This document shows, piece by piece, positions 11,175-23,500 of a DNA stretch of 64,000 bases (its first letter is position 1; each line of letters opens with the position of its first letter). Made by a program: the position numbers and the translations under genes. Source of the stretch: Saururus chinensis (Eukaryota > Streptophyta > Magnoliopsida > Piperales > Saururaceae); NCBI GenBank assembly GCA_035235625.1, contig CP141142.1, forward strand, positions 24,190,995 to 24,254,994, written 5' to 3'. Under the pieces are notes generated by a model, which searched no databases, was not told the origin of the DNA, and was given only the letters and a program-made list of their open reading frames with translations.

Positions 11175-14115
11175 GTAATACCCGTCTAATAACCTAGTTG
11201 ATCACCATATTGCCACTAATCTAATTATCTAATAAAGATAAAGACTACGAGATATGACCTCATTGCACAAAATTTCTTATATAGAAGAAAAAATTGAAAC
11301 CTAATGCCTATGGGCAATATCTATCAATCTATTAACCATTCAAATCAAAAAAAGCAGGCAAAACAAACATGAACATATAAGGATTTATCATCAAAAATCC
11401 AGAATCAGGTGAAAAACCATGGCATCCTCACAAGGCTAAATTAATGTACTAATAAGTAAGAACTTATAAGACCCAAACAACAACAAACCAACCTCTTTTG
11501 ACTCGAACATCAACTAAAACTCTATTTCTTTAATCAGTCCTCTTCATTATTGGCCTTCAAGTTACTCACTCCATCAACACCTTAAAGCTTTTCCTCTTGG
11601 TGTTTTGGTTTTCTCTTTTTCTAGTAACTCCATCAAAGACTCCTTCAATTGTTGATCCACCTTTGAGTTTCCTTTTACTCCTTTGAAGACTTTGTTGCAA
11701 CTCATCTTTTATCTTCTATATAAGAATTTTCTCTTCCAGTTATGTGTCTTCATGAAATTAGCATTAATATGAACTTGAAACTTTTAGGGTGATGTGTTAA
11801 GGAAAACAATGGACAGGGAACTCTCCTCTCTATAATTTTCTATGTTTTTCACTCTTCAATTTGGTGGTTCTGTAGCATTTAAATAGTATATTAAGTTGGT
11901 TTAAGACTTTAACTATAACTAGAAATGAAAAATCTTTTGGATAGGCTTAAATAAGGCAACTATAACTAATAGCAATCAATCGTTTACTATTTCAATAGAG
12001 CAAGAGCCTACTTGCGATCGATCCATCACATGGGAGAACAATTGATAAACTCTCAGCATGTTTTTACAATGGACTATTTCAAGTGTCGATCAATTGATTG
12101 AATTAGTGTAATTTGCAGTGATCAATCAATTAAACAATATTTTTATAATTTTGCCTTTTTTACCCTAATTCGGCATGAAACTCCAAATTATAAATATCTA
12201 AGTCATTCTAAGTGATTTATGTATGTGTGCAAAATAATCTTTTTTACCTTCAATACTCTTAGTCTTCAATATTGATTAATAAAAACATGTCTCCTCTTAT
12301 TTTTCAAATCTATCAATTCCAAATCCAATGACCACAATAAAATCTAGTAAAATTCCTCAGACTAATTATATACACGAAGTTTTGACATAGTTTTGGTTAA
12401 GCTTCAAATGTTCTTTCAATTGTCATTGTTTGTACGAATGACTCCATAATTGTGGAATCTTATATTAATACAATCTAGCATATACAACCATAACACTCAA
12501 TATGCTTCCTCAGATAGTAGTGTAGCACTAGACTTGTGCATCCTCATATATAATACGAATATCTACAATTATCACTGTCTATTAAAACAATTTTATGCAC
12601 GAATTCACATAACCATAACACTCAATCCACTTTTTTGAAGACAAACACTTCCTTGGATAAAATTGTAGCATTAAACATACACTTCCTCAAATGTAATACA
12701 AAATATTTTAATAATATTATTAAAACAATTTGGCAATAGTGTCAAAACTTTTGAATAATCTATTGATTTGTTTTAACAAAAATATCTAAACATTTTAACT
12801 CACTGTTAAATTATTTTCACAATAGTATTAAAAGAAATTGAAAAAATTATTAAAATGATTTGATGTTGCCATTTTAATAAAGTTACATGATTTTTACAAT
12901 CTAACTAAAATATTTGTATAATAGCTTTAAAATGATTTAACAATTGTGTCAAAATATTTTAGCATAATGTCAAATTATTCTAATAATAGTGTTAAAATGA
13001 TTTGACAACAATGTTTAAACTTTTTGACACTATTAACAATATTATACTTCTAAAAGCAAAATTAAAACATTTTAGAAGTACAAAAGAAAAATAATTTTTT
13101 AAATAATCATTTTAGATAGCAACATAAAAATAAAAAATTATCCTAATGTTTTAGCAGAACAAAATAAAAATTAATATTTTTAAAAATATACCTTTTAGAT
13201 GACAACATTAAACTGAAACAAATAAAACTTTTGAAACACATGTCAAAATGTTTGAATACTAGGGTTCAAATGATTTAAAAACTAATAATTTCTTTTTGGC
13301 AAATATATGTACAACTTTAAGCATTTCGATGATAACAGACATTTTTTGTAATAGGTACATACTGATGGTCATTTCCCCTTATATACGTCTGTCGGTGCCA
13401 ACTGGTGCATTGAACCACTCATTACATATGCTAATAATTAGAGGATCGTAAGGGGTAGGAGAGATGGACTAGAAGGGGTGAGGCGACTTAGAAGGGGTGA
13501 GGGGCAGTGGGTGATGAAGTCAATGACGACGAACTTGTTATCATACACTGTCCGTCTACATGTTGAAGTGCACTCATTTAATACCGCATTAAACGGATGA
13601 CATTTGAGACACTGAGGCTAAATAGATCATAATGAGCCGCAAAGCTGAGAAATAGTAATTTATTCTAAAAACACTACAATATTAAAATTCTCAACATAAT
13701 AACCCGAAGTTTGCTAAATCCCTAGTTACAAGTCTCTCACTCTCTACCATAACAACCCACTACATAAGTGTCCCCACATCCAAAAGGACTGTCCATGCCA
13801 CACAACAGAGACAACTCGTCCCTTGTTACCTAGCTAACCAAAACGATAAATTTCTCATCAGGTATAACATCTTCTCCGAAGGGCAAATTTGACATGAAAA
13901 TTGTTTTAAGGTTCTTTTAAAATCATTGAGCCCACTAGGAGTTAAATGTCTGACTCAACGTGGACAATCCAAGCGATCATCAAAGTACCTGCTACATGAG
14001 ATGATGTTTTACTTAATCAACTTATGTACCTTTCAGCACTACAGAGAGGAACATAATCCAAATATACGCATTAGATTAAAGACTTATTGAATTCACGTCA
14101 CCAGAAGGCGGCCAT
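11175..14115. other. AT-rich intergenic region upstream of the P450 gene
   Basis: No gene was recognised. Around 12000-12130 there are GATCGATC and CAATTGATTG phrases that faintly recall the LTR of element A, but I could not align them. 12715-13110 holds a diffuse AT-rich repeat, listed separately. 13430-13530 holds a short GGGGTGAGG-type direct repeat. Confidence 0.6.
12715..13110. repeat. Diffuse AT-rich repeat
   Basis: Variants of AATAGTGTCAAAATRATTTTRAC recur irregularly about every 35-40 bp (for example near 12735, 12820, 12945 and 12990). Copies are too diverged for a precise unit. Confidence 0.45.
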
Positions 14116-14126
14116 AGTTATATATA
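14116..14126 (+). promoter_or_regulatory. Candidate TATA box of the P450 gene
   Basis: TTATATATATC lies about 40 bases before the start codon in the correct orientation. If used, the 5' leader would be very short. There is no experimental support. Confidence 0.5.
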
Positions 14127-14159
14127 TCTTGTTTCCCTCGCCAGAATATTCAGATCACC

Positions 14160-15830
14160 ATGGCCTTGCTACTAGTCTCACAGGCACTTGCCGCCCTTTT
14201 CGTATTGTTATTGGCATACAACCTATGGAGTAGTAAGGTCGCTGCAAGAGGCAAAATATCTCCGGAGGCTCCAGAACCGGCAGGTCGATGGCCAGTAATT
14301 GGTCACATACCAGTGATAGCAAAGAAGCAGCTACTGATCCGAACACTTGGGGACCTGGCTGATCAGTATGGGCCCATGTTTACATTGTGGATTGGTGTCC
14401 ATCGAACAGTTGTTGTGAGCAGTTGGGAAGTGGCGAGGGATTGCTTTACTACCAATGACAAGAATCTGGCCAATAGGGCACAGATTGCTGCAGGCAAGTA
14501 CCTTGGTTACAACTATGCCAATTTCGGATTCTCACCGTATGGGCCCTACTGGCGTGCTATTAGGAAGATAGCCACTCAGGAGCTTTTATCAGCTAGGCAG
14601 CTTGGGGAATTGAAGCATGTGAGGATCACAGAGATTGATTTGTGTGTGAGACAGTTGTACAACTTTTGGATGAAGAATATGAAGTCTCCTATTAAGGTAG
14701 AGATGAAGCAGTGGTTTGGGGACCTGACCTTCAATAGTATGGTCATGTTGATAGCCGGAAAGAGATACTTTGGTACCAATGCTGCCGGAGTTGAGAACGA
14801 AGCAAGGAGGTTCCGCGATGCGATCGAGCAACTCTTCTATGTAAGTGGCATGTTTGTTCCCTCAGATGCTTTTCCTATTCTTGAGCTTTTGGATATAGGT
14901 GGTGACATAAAGTTAATGAGAAAGACAGCGGCCAAGCTCGACGAATTCGTGGCCAATTGGGTGGATGAGCATCGTCGTCGAAGAGAGACGGACGAGCGCC
15001 AGCCACCTGCTGACTTCATTGATATTATGTTGTCAACAATGGAGGAATCCCCTGTGCCGGATTGTGAACCTGAGACAGCAGTTAAAGCCACTGCACTGGT
15101 AACTCAGTCTCTTATTTGCATTGCTACATAGTTTGAGAAATTCCTTATATTTTACGCCTACTCATTTGATCATGTAAATGTTACCATGGTTTACCAATTT
15201 GTTTTACAGGCTCTAATTCTTGCTGGCACAGACACTGCTTCAGTGACACTAACATGGGCCCTAGCCCTTCTTCTCAACCACGCCCACATACTGAAGAAAG
15301 TCCAAGAGGAATTGGACAACATCATTGGACTAGAGAGGAATGTGGAAGAATCAGACATCAAGAACCTGTCTTACGTTCATGCAGTTATCAAAGAGACTCT
15401 ACGGTTGTATCCACCGGCACCACTGGCAGTGCCTCACCAGGCAATGGAAGACTGCAGAATTGGAGGGTACCATGTCCCAGCCGGTACACGCGTGATTTTT
15501 AACATTTGGAAGATACAGCATGACCGAAGAGTGTGGCCAGACCCCTTTGCTTTTAGGCCTGAGAGGTTTCTGACCAGTAACAAAGAGGTAGATGTCAAGG
15601 GCCAGAATTACGAGCTGATTCCATTTGGGTCTGGGAGGAGGATCTGCCCTGGCATCTCCTAGGCCATGCATGTCATGAGCTTGACATTAGCTAGGCTCAT
15701 TCATGGCTTTTGCTTAGAGACACCAGCGGGTGAGCCAATTGACATGACTGAGGGTCTGGGCCTGACCATACCCAAGGCGACCCCTCTCGATGTCCTAATC
15801 ACCCCTCGCCTGCCCTCTCATCTCCATTAA
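14160..15830 (+). CDS. CYP82-family cytochrome P450 with a premature stop (probable pseudogene or truncated allele)
   Basis: Exons are 14160-15098 and 15210-15830, joined in phase 0 across a 111-bp intron. The start sits in a good context (ATCACCATGGCC). Visible features: an N-terminal membrane anchor (residues ~4-22), the hinge PEAPEPAGRWPVIGH (35-49), I-helix AGTDTA (318-323), K-helix KETLR (374-378), PERF (430-433) and the haem loop FGSGRRICPG with ligand Cys459. Hinge, intron position and overall similarity indicate the CYP82 family of ER-bound plant mono-oxygenases, which act in terpenoid, alkaloid or coumarin metabolism; the substrate cannot be read. Codon 464 is TAG (15660-15662). The frame stays open after it to TAA at 15828-15830, giving 519 codons in all, normal for the family. 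Without readthrough the product is 463 residues and lacks the L-helix and the C-terminal substrate-recognition loop, so it is probably inactive. Confidence 0.9.
15099..15209 (+). other. Intron of the P450 gene
   Basis: Begins GTAACT and ends TTTTACAG. It splits codons cleanly between Leu313 and Ala314, just before the I-helix motif. It is AT-rich and contains in-frame stops, unlike the flanking exons. Confidence 0.88.
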
Positions 15831-16717
15831 TCAAGTCACATAAGGAACTTAAGTGAGAAGATTAGTATACGGTGGACAACAATGTAAACGTCTTTTTAAC
15901 TTTTCCGACTTGCTTTCTGCGTAGAAGCCTATGTCCGTTATTTGCCAGTTGCTGTGCCAATTGTTCGGTTTCACGAATCATGTGAAACTTTGATGTGTAT
16001 GATGTCTTATTCCCTGATTTTCATGTTCCTGCTGTGGCTATCTTTATACTTAGCATATTTCCAATTATCTTCTCCCCATGTCAGTCGCACAACGAGCATA
16101 AAAAGGGAGCCCACATATGGGAGATTGATAAACCAGGAATAAGGATAAAGGACAACAACTATTCCCATTAATCAGTTTTTCCATATTACCAAGCCCAACA
16201 TTTAAATATTCTATATTATCAGGTATTCTAAAAAATATCCATAAAAGTCAGGTTTATAAGGAATTTTATAAGTATTAGACCAAAATACCCCCATTGCAAA
16301 GGTTTATTCCATAAAATTATGTAAACTCACCCATGAAGGATCGTAAACTCAAAAGCTACCATAGCGAGAAGGAGAATAGGGACTTTGCACTGGCAATTCC
16401 TGTCAGCAGTGAATTCCGATCTCTATCAGGTGAATCTGTGGCCTCCATCACTTCATCGGTGGCGATTAAGTCCCAGAATATCTGTTAGACTTCCCTCATC
16501 ATTTGAAATATAGCTCTACTGCCTCACAGGTCATCATTTCGGCGTGGCGATGACTTCAAAAGTAAAAAGGCAAGGTTCATAGGGTATTTATCGGCAATTT
16601 TGAAATCATTGATGAGGCAATCGGCTCCATCCGCAAGATCTAGACTGGTAAAGGATATATTTGGTCAAGGTAGTTTAGTATATAAACAAGTATGAATATT
16701 GTGTTATGCTTAACCTA

Positions 16718-16789
<72 letters not shown>

Positions 16790-17035
16790 TAGCATATTAT
16801 TCTTACATGTCATGTTATTGTGGATGCGGAAGTTACAAAAAGTTGATTGATCACATTATATGTTTAATGGTTACTTTGGCGGCAACATAATATGAATTAT
16901 CACGATTCACGTTTACATATATAATCTACATTCTCACCCATTTTTTACAGTTATAGGCAGCAAGAAGATAGTAAAGAAAATACAAATGGCAAAATAAGTG
17001 ATGTAGGGATGAGAATCACAACACTCGAAGGATCC
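15831..17035. other. P450 3' flank and intergenic DNA
   Basis: Presumably begins with the 3' untranslated region; no polyadenylation signal is convincing. No gene was recognised. A (TA)n microsatellite occupies 16721-16787. The retrotransposon block begins near 17036. Confidence 0.55.
16721..16787. repeat. (TA)n microsatellite
   Basis: About 67 bases of uninterrupted TA dinucleotide. Confidence 0.95.
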
Positions 17036-17039
17036 TGCT

Positions 17040-17614
17040 ATAGGTGCATACAACTTTCTTCTCTAACGAATTAAAATGAAAAATTCACAGTAAATAAGGA
17101 AAAAAAAAGGAAGATGTATAATCTTCTTCTTCTTCTTCAAAATATTAGAAAACTCAAAAACTATGACTTCTATGAGATAGCCAATTTTTCATATAAGTTC
17201 TAATGACATAAATGTAAATAAAGGAATCCAATCTTTAACTACTTTAGGACAAATTAATCAAAATTAATAAAAATAAACTAGAAAATCCCTAATTAAACAA
17301 AGTAACACAGAATAAAGACTCCTAGAAAAGCAAAACACTCAAAAGAAATAAATTTAGTATCAAATCCTTATCGAAAATGGAATTTGGAGAAATCCTGTTA
17401 ATGTAGCGATCAAATGCTAGTAAGGTCGATCGATCGCTTAGCTCTCAGACTAATTTTACACTAGATCATTTATAGTGCTGATATATGACACCTATAACTA
17501 ATTTATCTCATCGATCAATTGCCTGTATTTGCCCATTGATTGCTCAACATAAAACTTCGTATTTTCTTCTTTTGATCTCATTGCTCCATGTAACTCAATG
17601 CTAGCTCATTTACA
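17040..17614 (-). repeat. 3' LTR of element A
   Basis: Aligns with 33245-33886 over most of its length, sharing AATGTAGCGATCAA, GCATTGCTCCATGTA-type and GCTCAATGCTAG phrases, and both end TTTACA. The right copy carries an extra ~45-bp duplicated stretch (ATCAAATCCTTATCCAAAA occurs twice), which explains its greater length. Confidence 0.75.
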
Positions 17615-17643
17615 TAATCCTCCCCTAAAAAAATCTCCCCTAA
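17615..17643 (-). other. Polypurine tract of element A
   Basis: The minus strand shows AGGGGAGA, a T-run, then AGGGGAGGA next to the LTR end at 17614, in the expected position downstream of the end of pol. Confidence 0.65.
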
Positions 17644-18081
17644 ATTCAAAGCATCATTATATGAAGAATCTCCAAGGTAAGAAATGAGATGTTTGACATT
17701 GTGAATATTATAAGTACAAACATGGCTAAGAAGGTTGAGGCAATAAACATTAGAGTTAATTTTCTAAGAAATCTGCAAATATCCAATCTTCTTGGCCGAT
17801 AATTTGTTGTACTCCCCAGCTAAAAACTTGTCTTTGGTCAAAATAACTCATACAAAATCACCAATATTAAAGTCCACGTTTCTTCATTTTAAATATCCTA
17901 CAACTTTATATTTATCAGTAGACTTCTGCAATTTCTCCAAAGTATTAAAGTAAATATCCTATAAGTATAAGATCAAATATTCAACCCGACCATTTAATCT
18001 CTTCACATATGGAATATACATCCAAGGGAGAGAAAGGGTTAAAGCCACAAATAATAGTGAAAGGGCTAAAACATGCGCTTT
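17644..18081 (-). pseudogene. Integrase C-terminal part of element A
   Basis: Near 17998-18076 the minus strand reads SPFTIICGFNPFSPLDVY, the usual plant gypsy block after the integrase core. Near the end (17650-17700) HNVKHLISYLGDSSYND matches the usual polyprotein tail before the purine tract. Stops and frameshifts interrupt it. It continues across insertion B at 29435. Confidence 0.7.
18077..18081. other. Target-site duplication of B (left copy)
   Basis: GCTTT, identical to 29435-29439 on the other side of element B. Confidence 0.85.
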
Positions 18082-18430
18082 TGATGTGCCCAATGTAGGC
18101 ACTATCGGTACAAGGAGTTCTACGCAGAGAAAAGAGGAAGAAGTAGGGAAATAACAAAAAAGAGTAAATTGGTATTCAATAGCATGCCGAACCAAGGAGG
18201 GAGACGACCCTTTATGGGGATCGCGCCCTCCCACATTGGGAGTTGTGCCGCTAGTGGGCCCGGTTATCTCGTGATCCACTAGCGTGCCTATCATAGTTTC
18301 ATAACTACATAATAACGTCAATCAGCCACTAACATAAGGAAAACTAGCCTAATGTACTGAAATAAACATAAGTAATAATCTAGTGTACTGAAATAAAGAT
18401 AAGTGATGAATCAAGTGTACATGCACAACA
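18082..18430 (-). repeat. 3' LTR of element B
   Basis: Starts TGATGTGCCC and ends GCACAACA, with few differences from 29085-29434. The plus-strand reading contains GGGCCCGGTTATCTCGTG, present in both copies. Confidence 0.9.
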
Positions 18431-18460
18431 CTCTACCACGCTTCTGCAAACGCCTTGTCC

Positions 18461-19160
18461 TCAAGGCAACCAAAATGGGAATCGAGACATAAACTCATCC
18501 TCAGACAGCCATGTAGCATTCTCAAGTGATTGTCCCTTCCATGAAACCAAAACCTCCGTAATAATACAACTGGAGTGGCGAACACGACGCTTATCGATCA
18601 GCGCTGTAGGAACCAAGTCTGAAGAAACAACTGGGCCCATCAAGGGAGGTGGTGGAACATCAGAGGCCAAGGACGTGTCACCTATGCAACGGTGCAGCCT
18701 GGAGACATGAAAGACAGGGTGGACCATCAAACCTGGCAATAGAGCTAGGCGGTAAGCGACCGGACCAATACACTCCTCGACAACATAGTGCCCATGGAAA
18801 CGAGGAGCGAGCTTGGTGTGCTTAGGCTGAAACAAGGAGACCTGGTGCTCTGGAATAACAGAGACATAAACCAAGTCACCCACCGCGAACTCCCAATCCG
18901 TGTGATGACTATCATAGATCTGCTTCATCCTGTTCTGAGCCGACAACAAGTTCTCCTTAAGCTGTCAAAGAACCTCGTCTCGAGTCTGGAGCATATAATC
19001 AACCTCAGCCATCAACGAGCTATGGGGAACATATGATAACACTGTAGGGGGCGGTCGCCTATATAGCACCTCAAAAGGAGTGAAACTAGCACGAGTGTGG
19101 TAAGCAGTGTTATAAGACCACTCTGCCCACGGAAGAAGCTGAAGCCATTGACGGGGCAAC
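18461..19160 (-). pseudogene. Element B: integrase C-terminus and chromodomain
   Basis: Two adjacent minus-strand frames encode [20 protein letters not shown] (integrase end) and then an SH3-like integrase block (LAPRFHGHYVVEECIGPVAY), followed by a C-terminal chromodomain-type segment (VLVSWKGQSLENATWLSEDE). The chromodomain places B in the chromovirus lineage, in which this domain is thought to guide insertion to heterochromatin. The frame changes near 18955. Confidence 0.85.
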
Positions 19161-19453
19161 GACAGTGAAACAGCTCAGGTACTGCTCTAAACACCTGTTC
19201 ACCACCTCGGTCTGACCATCCATTTGTGGGTGATAAGCGGTGCTCATGTGCAGAGAAGTGCCCTATAAAGTGAAGAACTCTTGCCAGAACTGAGAGATGA
19301 AAACCTGGTCGTGATCAGATACAATAGTGAGAGGCATACCGTGCAATTTGGCCACCTCTCAATCATAGAGTTCTACCACTGACTTGGCGGTGAAAGGGTG
19401 ACCCAGAGCACAAAAATGAGCGTATTTGGACAACCGGTCCACCACCACCATGA

Positions 19454-20548
19454 TCACTGACTTACCCTATACCAACAGCAAGGCTTCCACAAAGTCCATA
19501 GAAATGTCCTCCCATACCTTATCCGGAATGGGCAACGGCTAAAGCAAACCCGCAGGAGATGATGTGGCAGACTTAGCATGCTGACAGACATCACAAGCAG
19601 AGCCACATATGCAGTAATAGCCCGGCGAATGCCCTGCCATAGGAAGCTCTTACTAACCCGCTTATAAGTGTAGAGTGCACCCTGATGACCAACCAAGGGA
19701 GAGTCATGGAAGTGGGCGATGATACGCCGCCGAAGATTAGCAACCTCAGGGACCCAAAGGCGGTCCTTCCAAAAGAGAAGACCATCTTTCCATGCAAAGA
19801 AGGGTCGCGCCGCTGGGTCAGACTGGAGGGTAGCAATCAAGGTGTTGGTCGGGGAATCATCCTGGTACTCCTGTTTCAATTCAGCAAGGAATGGACAAGC
19901 CGGACTAGAAATAGCCAAACACGCACCTGGAGGAAAATGTCGAGAAAGGACGTCGGCCACGGTGTTGTCGGATCCTTTCTTGTACACAACCTCATAATCA
20001 TAGCCAAGAAGTTTGCTAACTCACCACTGCATTGCTGGAGTGGACACCCGTTGTTAAAGAAAATATTTGAGTGGTTGGTCGTCAGTGCGACTGAGAAACC
20101 AGCGGCCAAGCAAATAAGGGCGTCATTTGTCGACTGCGAGAATGATGGCCAGCATCTCTTTCTTGTATACGGACAAAGACAGGGAGCAGCCAACCAAAGC
20201 TTTGCTGAAATAAGCAATGGGATGCTCATCCTGAAGTAGTACCGCCCCCAGGCCGGCATCAGAAGCATCATTCTCCACCACAAAGGCCCGGTTGAAATCA
20301 GGAAGGATCAAAATAGGGGCGATCGCCATAGCTTTCTTCATTTCGTTAAAGACCGCTTGGTCAGCCTCGGACCAGCTAAAAGCCCCCTTCTATAACAGCT
20401 GAATAAGAGGGCGAGAAATCTCACCATAGCGATTAATGAATCTCCGATAGTAGCCAATCAGGCCGAGAAAGCCCCGAAGCGCCCTGACACAAGTAGGAGC
20501 CAGTCGGACAACATGGCGGCCAGTTTTGAGGGGTCAGTGGTGACGCCA
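19454..20548 (-). pseudogene. Element B: RT end, RNase H and integrase N-terminus
   Basis: Reading on the minus strand from 20548: RT connection, RNase H (VVENDASDAGLGAVLLQDEH near 20270, then YKKGSDNTVADVLSRH near 19960), and the integrase zinc-binding segment (HFHDSPLVGHQGALYTYKR). The segments fall in several frames, so the gene is broken. Upstream coding continues beyond insertion C at 24215. Confidence 0.85.
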
Positions 20549-23500
20549 TGTAACGTCCGGGAATTTTCTAAATTCCTGAAGTCGTACACGTGGAAATTAG
20601 GGTACTAGACCCCTTGACATTTCCGTTGGAATAAATTAACCTATGCTTAGATTTGGTGGCTGATATATATATGGATAGAAAGTAGACAGAAAGAGCTTCG
20701 AAACGCTACCAAGAACGCGCGAATCGGAGTCCGAACGAGGGAGAAACGACCGTCTGAAGTTGGATATATCATGGAGGACCCATTTACCCGAATTGAACGT
20801 ATGAACTGTCCATTTAAGTTGCAATATGGGCCCGATCAATTACTGTTCCAAAATTGGGTTTTTGAGGTCTAATTCCTCATGGGATTAAGAGCCCTAATCC
20901 CATGCCTATAAAAGGCCTTCTTAGGGCACAATTTAGGGGTCCTTTTTGCCCGATCAGAGTAGAAAATTGAGGCTTTTTGGAGGGGAAAAGGATGAGCCAT
21001 CAATAGAATTTTCCGGCGAGACTCCGGCGAAGCATTGGCGATGGTGGTTCGACGACAAATCGGCCTACGAGGTAGGATTTTAAATCAACATCAAAGATAG
21101 TTTATTATTAAAATATAAAATCATTTTTGTTAATTATGTGAATAGTGATTTTTGTAATCACTGTTCACATAATTTCATTGAAATTGCTACTACCGGCCAG
21201 TCACTGGCCGGCCACCGGCCGATAGCTGGTGGCTGGACCAATTGAGGGAGAGGCGTGCCGGTCCTAGCTGCAGTGGATTTGGATCCGGCGGCCTTGGCGG
21301 CGGTGGATTGGCTGTCGCCGGGTCGTCACAGTATAAGAAAAAAAAAAGAGAACGAGTGGTGGCAGCACGGTGCAGAATCTGGCCAGAGGTGGGACTAAGG
21401 TTCCCGGGATCGCCGATGAAGGCGATCCCGATCGATCCTAGCCACCTCCCGGCCATGGCGGCCTGCCGCAGCGGCTTCGCCTTCTGATTAAAAAAAAAAG
21501 AGAAAGAGGGCGACTTTAGTCCGGCCAGCCACCGGGCGACGGCGGGGGCCAGGTCCATTGTGATCGCCACATTGCGGCGATCCGGTGGACCCCAGCCCGC
21601 TGCCCGGCCGTGGTGGCCAGGGGCGGCGCCGCCAAAGGCATTTCCGCCTCTGGCTCGACGTGGGGAAGACGACCCGCGTTGCGGGTCGTCAATCCAAACC
21701 GGCCCGGCCCGATTCGGTTTTTAAAAAAAAAAAGAAAAGGGGGGGAATCGAACTGGGTCCGGTTCATGGGGCTAAAAGTGTCAAATAAATTCTAGAAAAA
21801 TATTCATGTATCTGGAGAGGTTTGGTATTATTCTGACCGAGTTTCAACCAAGGGAAAAATCCCAGAGATTGTAAAATAACCTTTTTACCCCTACTAGTTA
21901 ATTATCGTATAATATTAACTTACCCGAGTTCAAGGCCCTGGTTCAGGGGCGTAGGAGTTTATTTAAAAATTGGGAAATTTCTCAATGAGATGTTAATGGG
22001 TAAAATATTTATAGGCCAAATATCTTGGTGAAGAAAAATACCAATGAGTGGTTAATTGATTATTTTACCCTTAGGGTTTATAGTAAACCGTTAGTCAAAA
22101 CCTAGGTCGGTTCAAGGGGTTCACGACCCCATCACATACTAGGAAAATTACAAAGAGTCCATGAAGTCAAGTAGTACCCTTGACCCTAATTTTGGACTCA
22201 TTGGATGTCATTAAGGCCTTAAACCAAATGACAGAAATACCCCTTAGGGTGGACCCGCCCACATTCGTGTGAATGGAAGAGTGAGTAGGTCTGAGAGTGG
22301 AGCCTTGTGAGAGGTCAATGACTTAAATCAATAGAGGGGCAGTAAAATGACTAGAATGACCCAAGGGAGGGTATCATACCTTAGGTGGTAAAATTACCCT
22401 AATGCCCTTAAGGGCAATATGTCTGTTTCTGATGAAACAGATGACCTAGTGAATCAAGAGTTAAGGTACCCTATAAATGACTTCAAAAGGAAGGGGTGTG
22501 ACCGGTAGGTGACACGAAGACCTTGACAGGTCACAGTGTCATGGGAAACCAATGGAAAGCCCTAATTCTAAGGGTTTAGGGCAGTGTATTGCATGTGTCT
22601 GTAACACAACGCAAAAATCCACTAGGGCATTATATACGGTACTCGTGGAATATGTTAATTTACATATCGGGCTATAAGTCTCTGAGCCCCAGCCTTGCGA
22701 ATGAATGCAATGGGCCTCTGTTTATTATTTATATGTTTGTATATTTGTATGTTTGTATGATTGCATGATTATTTATGCTGATGCATGCTTTTGATATTGA
22801 TGTTTTAAGTTATATCAGTAACTTAAGATTAATGAAGATTAATCATGGGTTGTTGGTTTGAGGGGAGAACACCTAATAAAAATAATGACTAAAATACCCT
22901 CTTTAGGGTTGGGACCAATTCATGGAGTGAACGAGGCCATGACATAGAATTTGACCTTGGTTAATGAACCGAGGATGGTTTGGGATGTTCTTCGAGTCAT
23001 AGCTCAGTGGATGAGCTATTTAGTGGGCCGATTCACAAGGTAAAGTGGACCCACAAGGTTGAGTGGTTACTTGACTGGATGAAAATAATATATTCTAAAT
23101 TTCAGATGTTTGGGGGAGTCAACGGTCATAAGGACCTCAGGCTTCTATACATACATTAGCAATGTCTTATAAGATATTTTCTCCCAGCGTTGGGAAGGTG
23201 GAGATTGCAATATGCATCTTCATCGCCATGACAGTTTGGGTATTGACCAGAGGGTCTTTACCGCGGGTCCCCCGCAGGTCTTCCCAGGACTATTTAGTAC
23301 GTACGAAAAGTGGAGTTACATGAGCATCATGGAAGGCTTGTGTTTCTTGTCAATCTATGTCCATGAGCACAGTTGGAATCCTCTTCCCCAGATTCGTGGC
23401 AGGCTATTGAGAGCCCTGGGGATTTGGGTCAAGCTGCTGCTAAGCAGTCTACTCCAAGGTTGGAGTCCTTTGTTTGGAGATTTCTCGAGGGGCAAATATC

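Noticed and set aside
15942-16142. 66-codon frame with a hydrophobic stretch after the P450 gene
   Set aside because: Lies in the 3' flank, has no family resemblance or splice context, and is within the length expected by chance.
21190-21795. GC-rich frames of 60-126 codons inside insertion C
   Set aside because: Both strands and several frames are open at once, with no recognisable domain; this is compositional.
22995-23030. TAGCTCAGTGG, resembling a tRNA A box
   Set aside because: No matching B box or cloverleaf follows at the proper distance.
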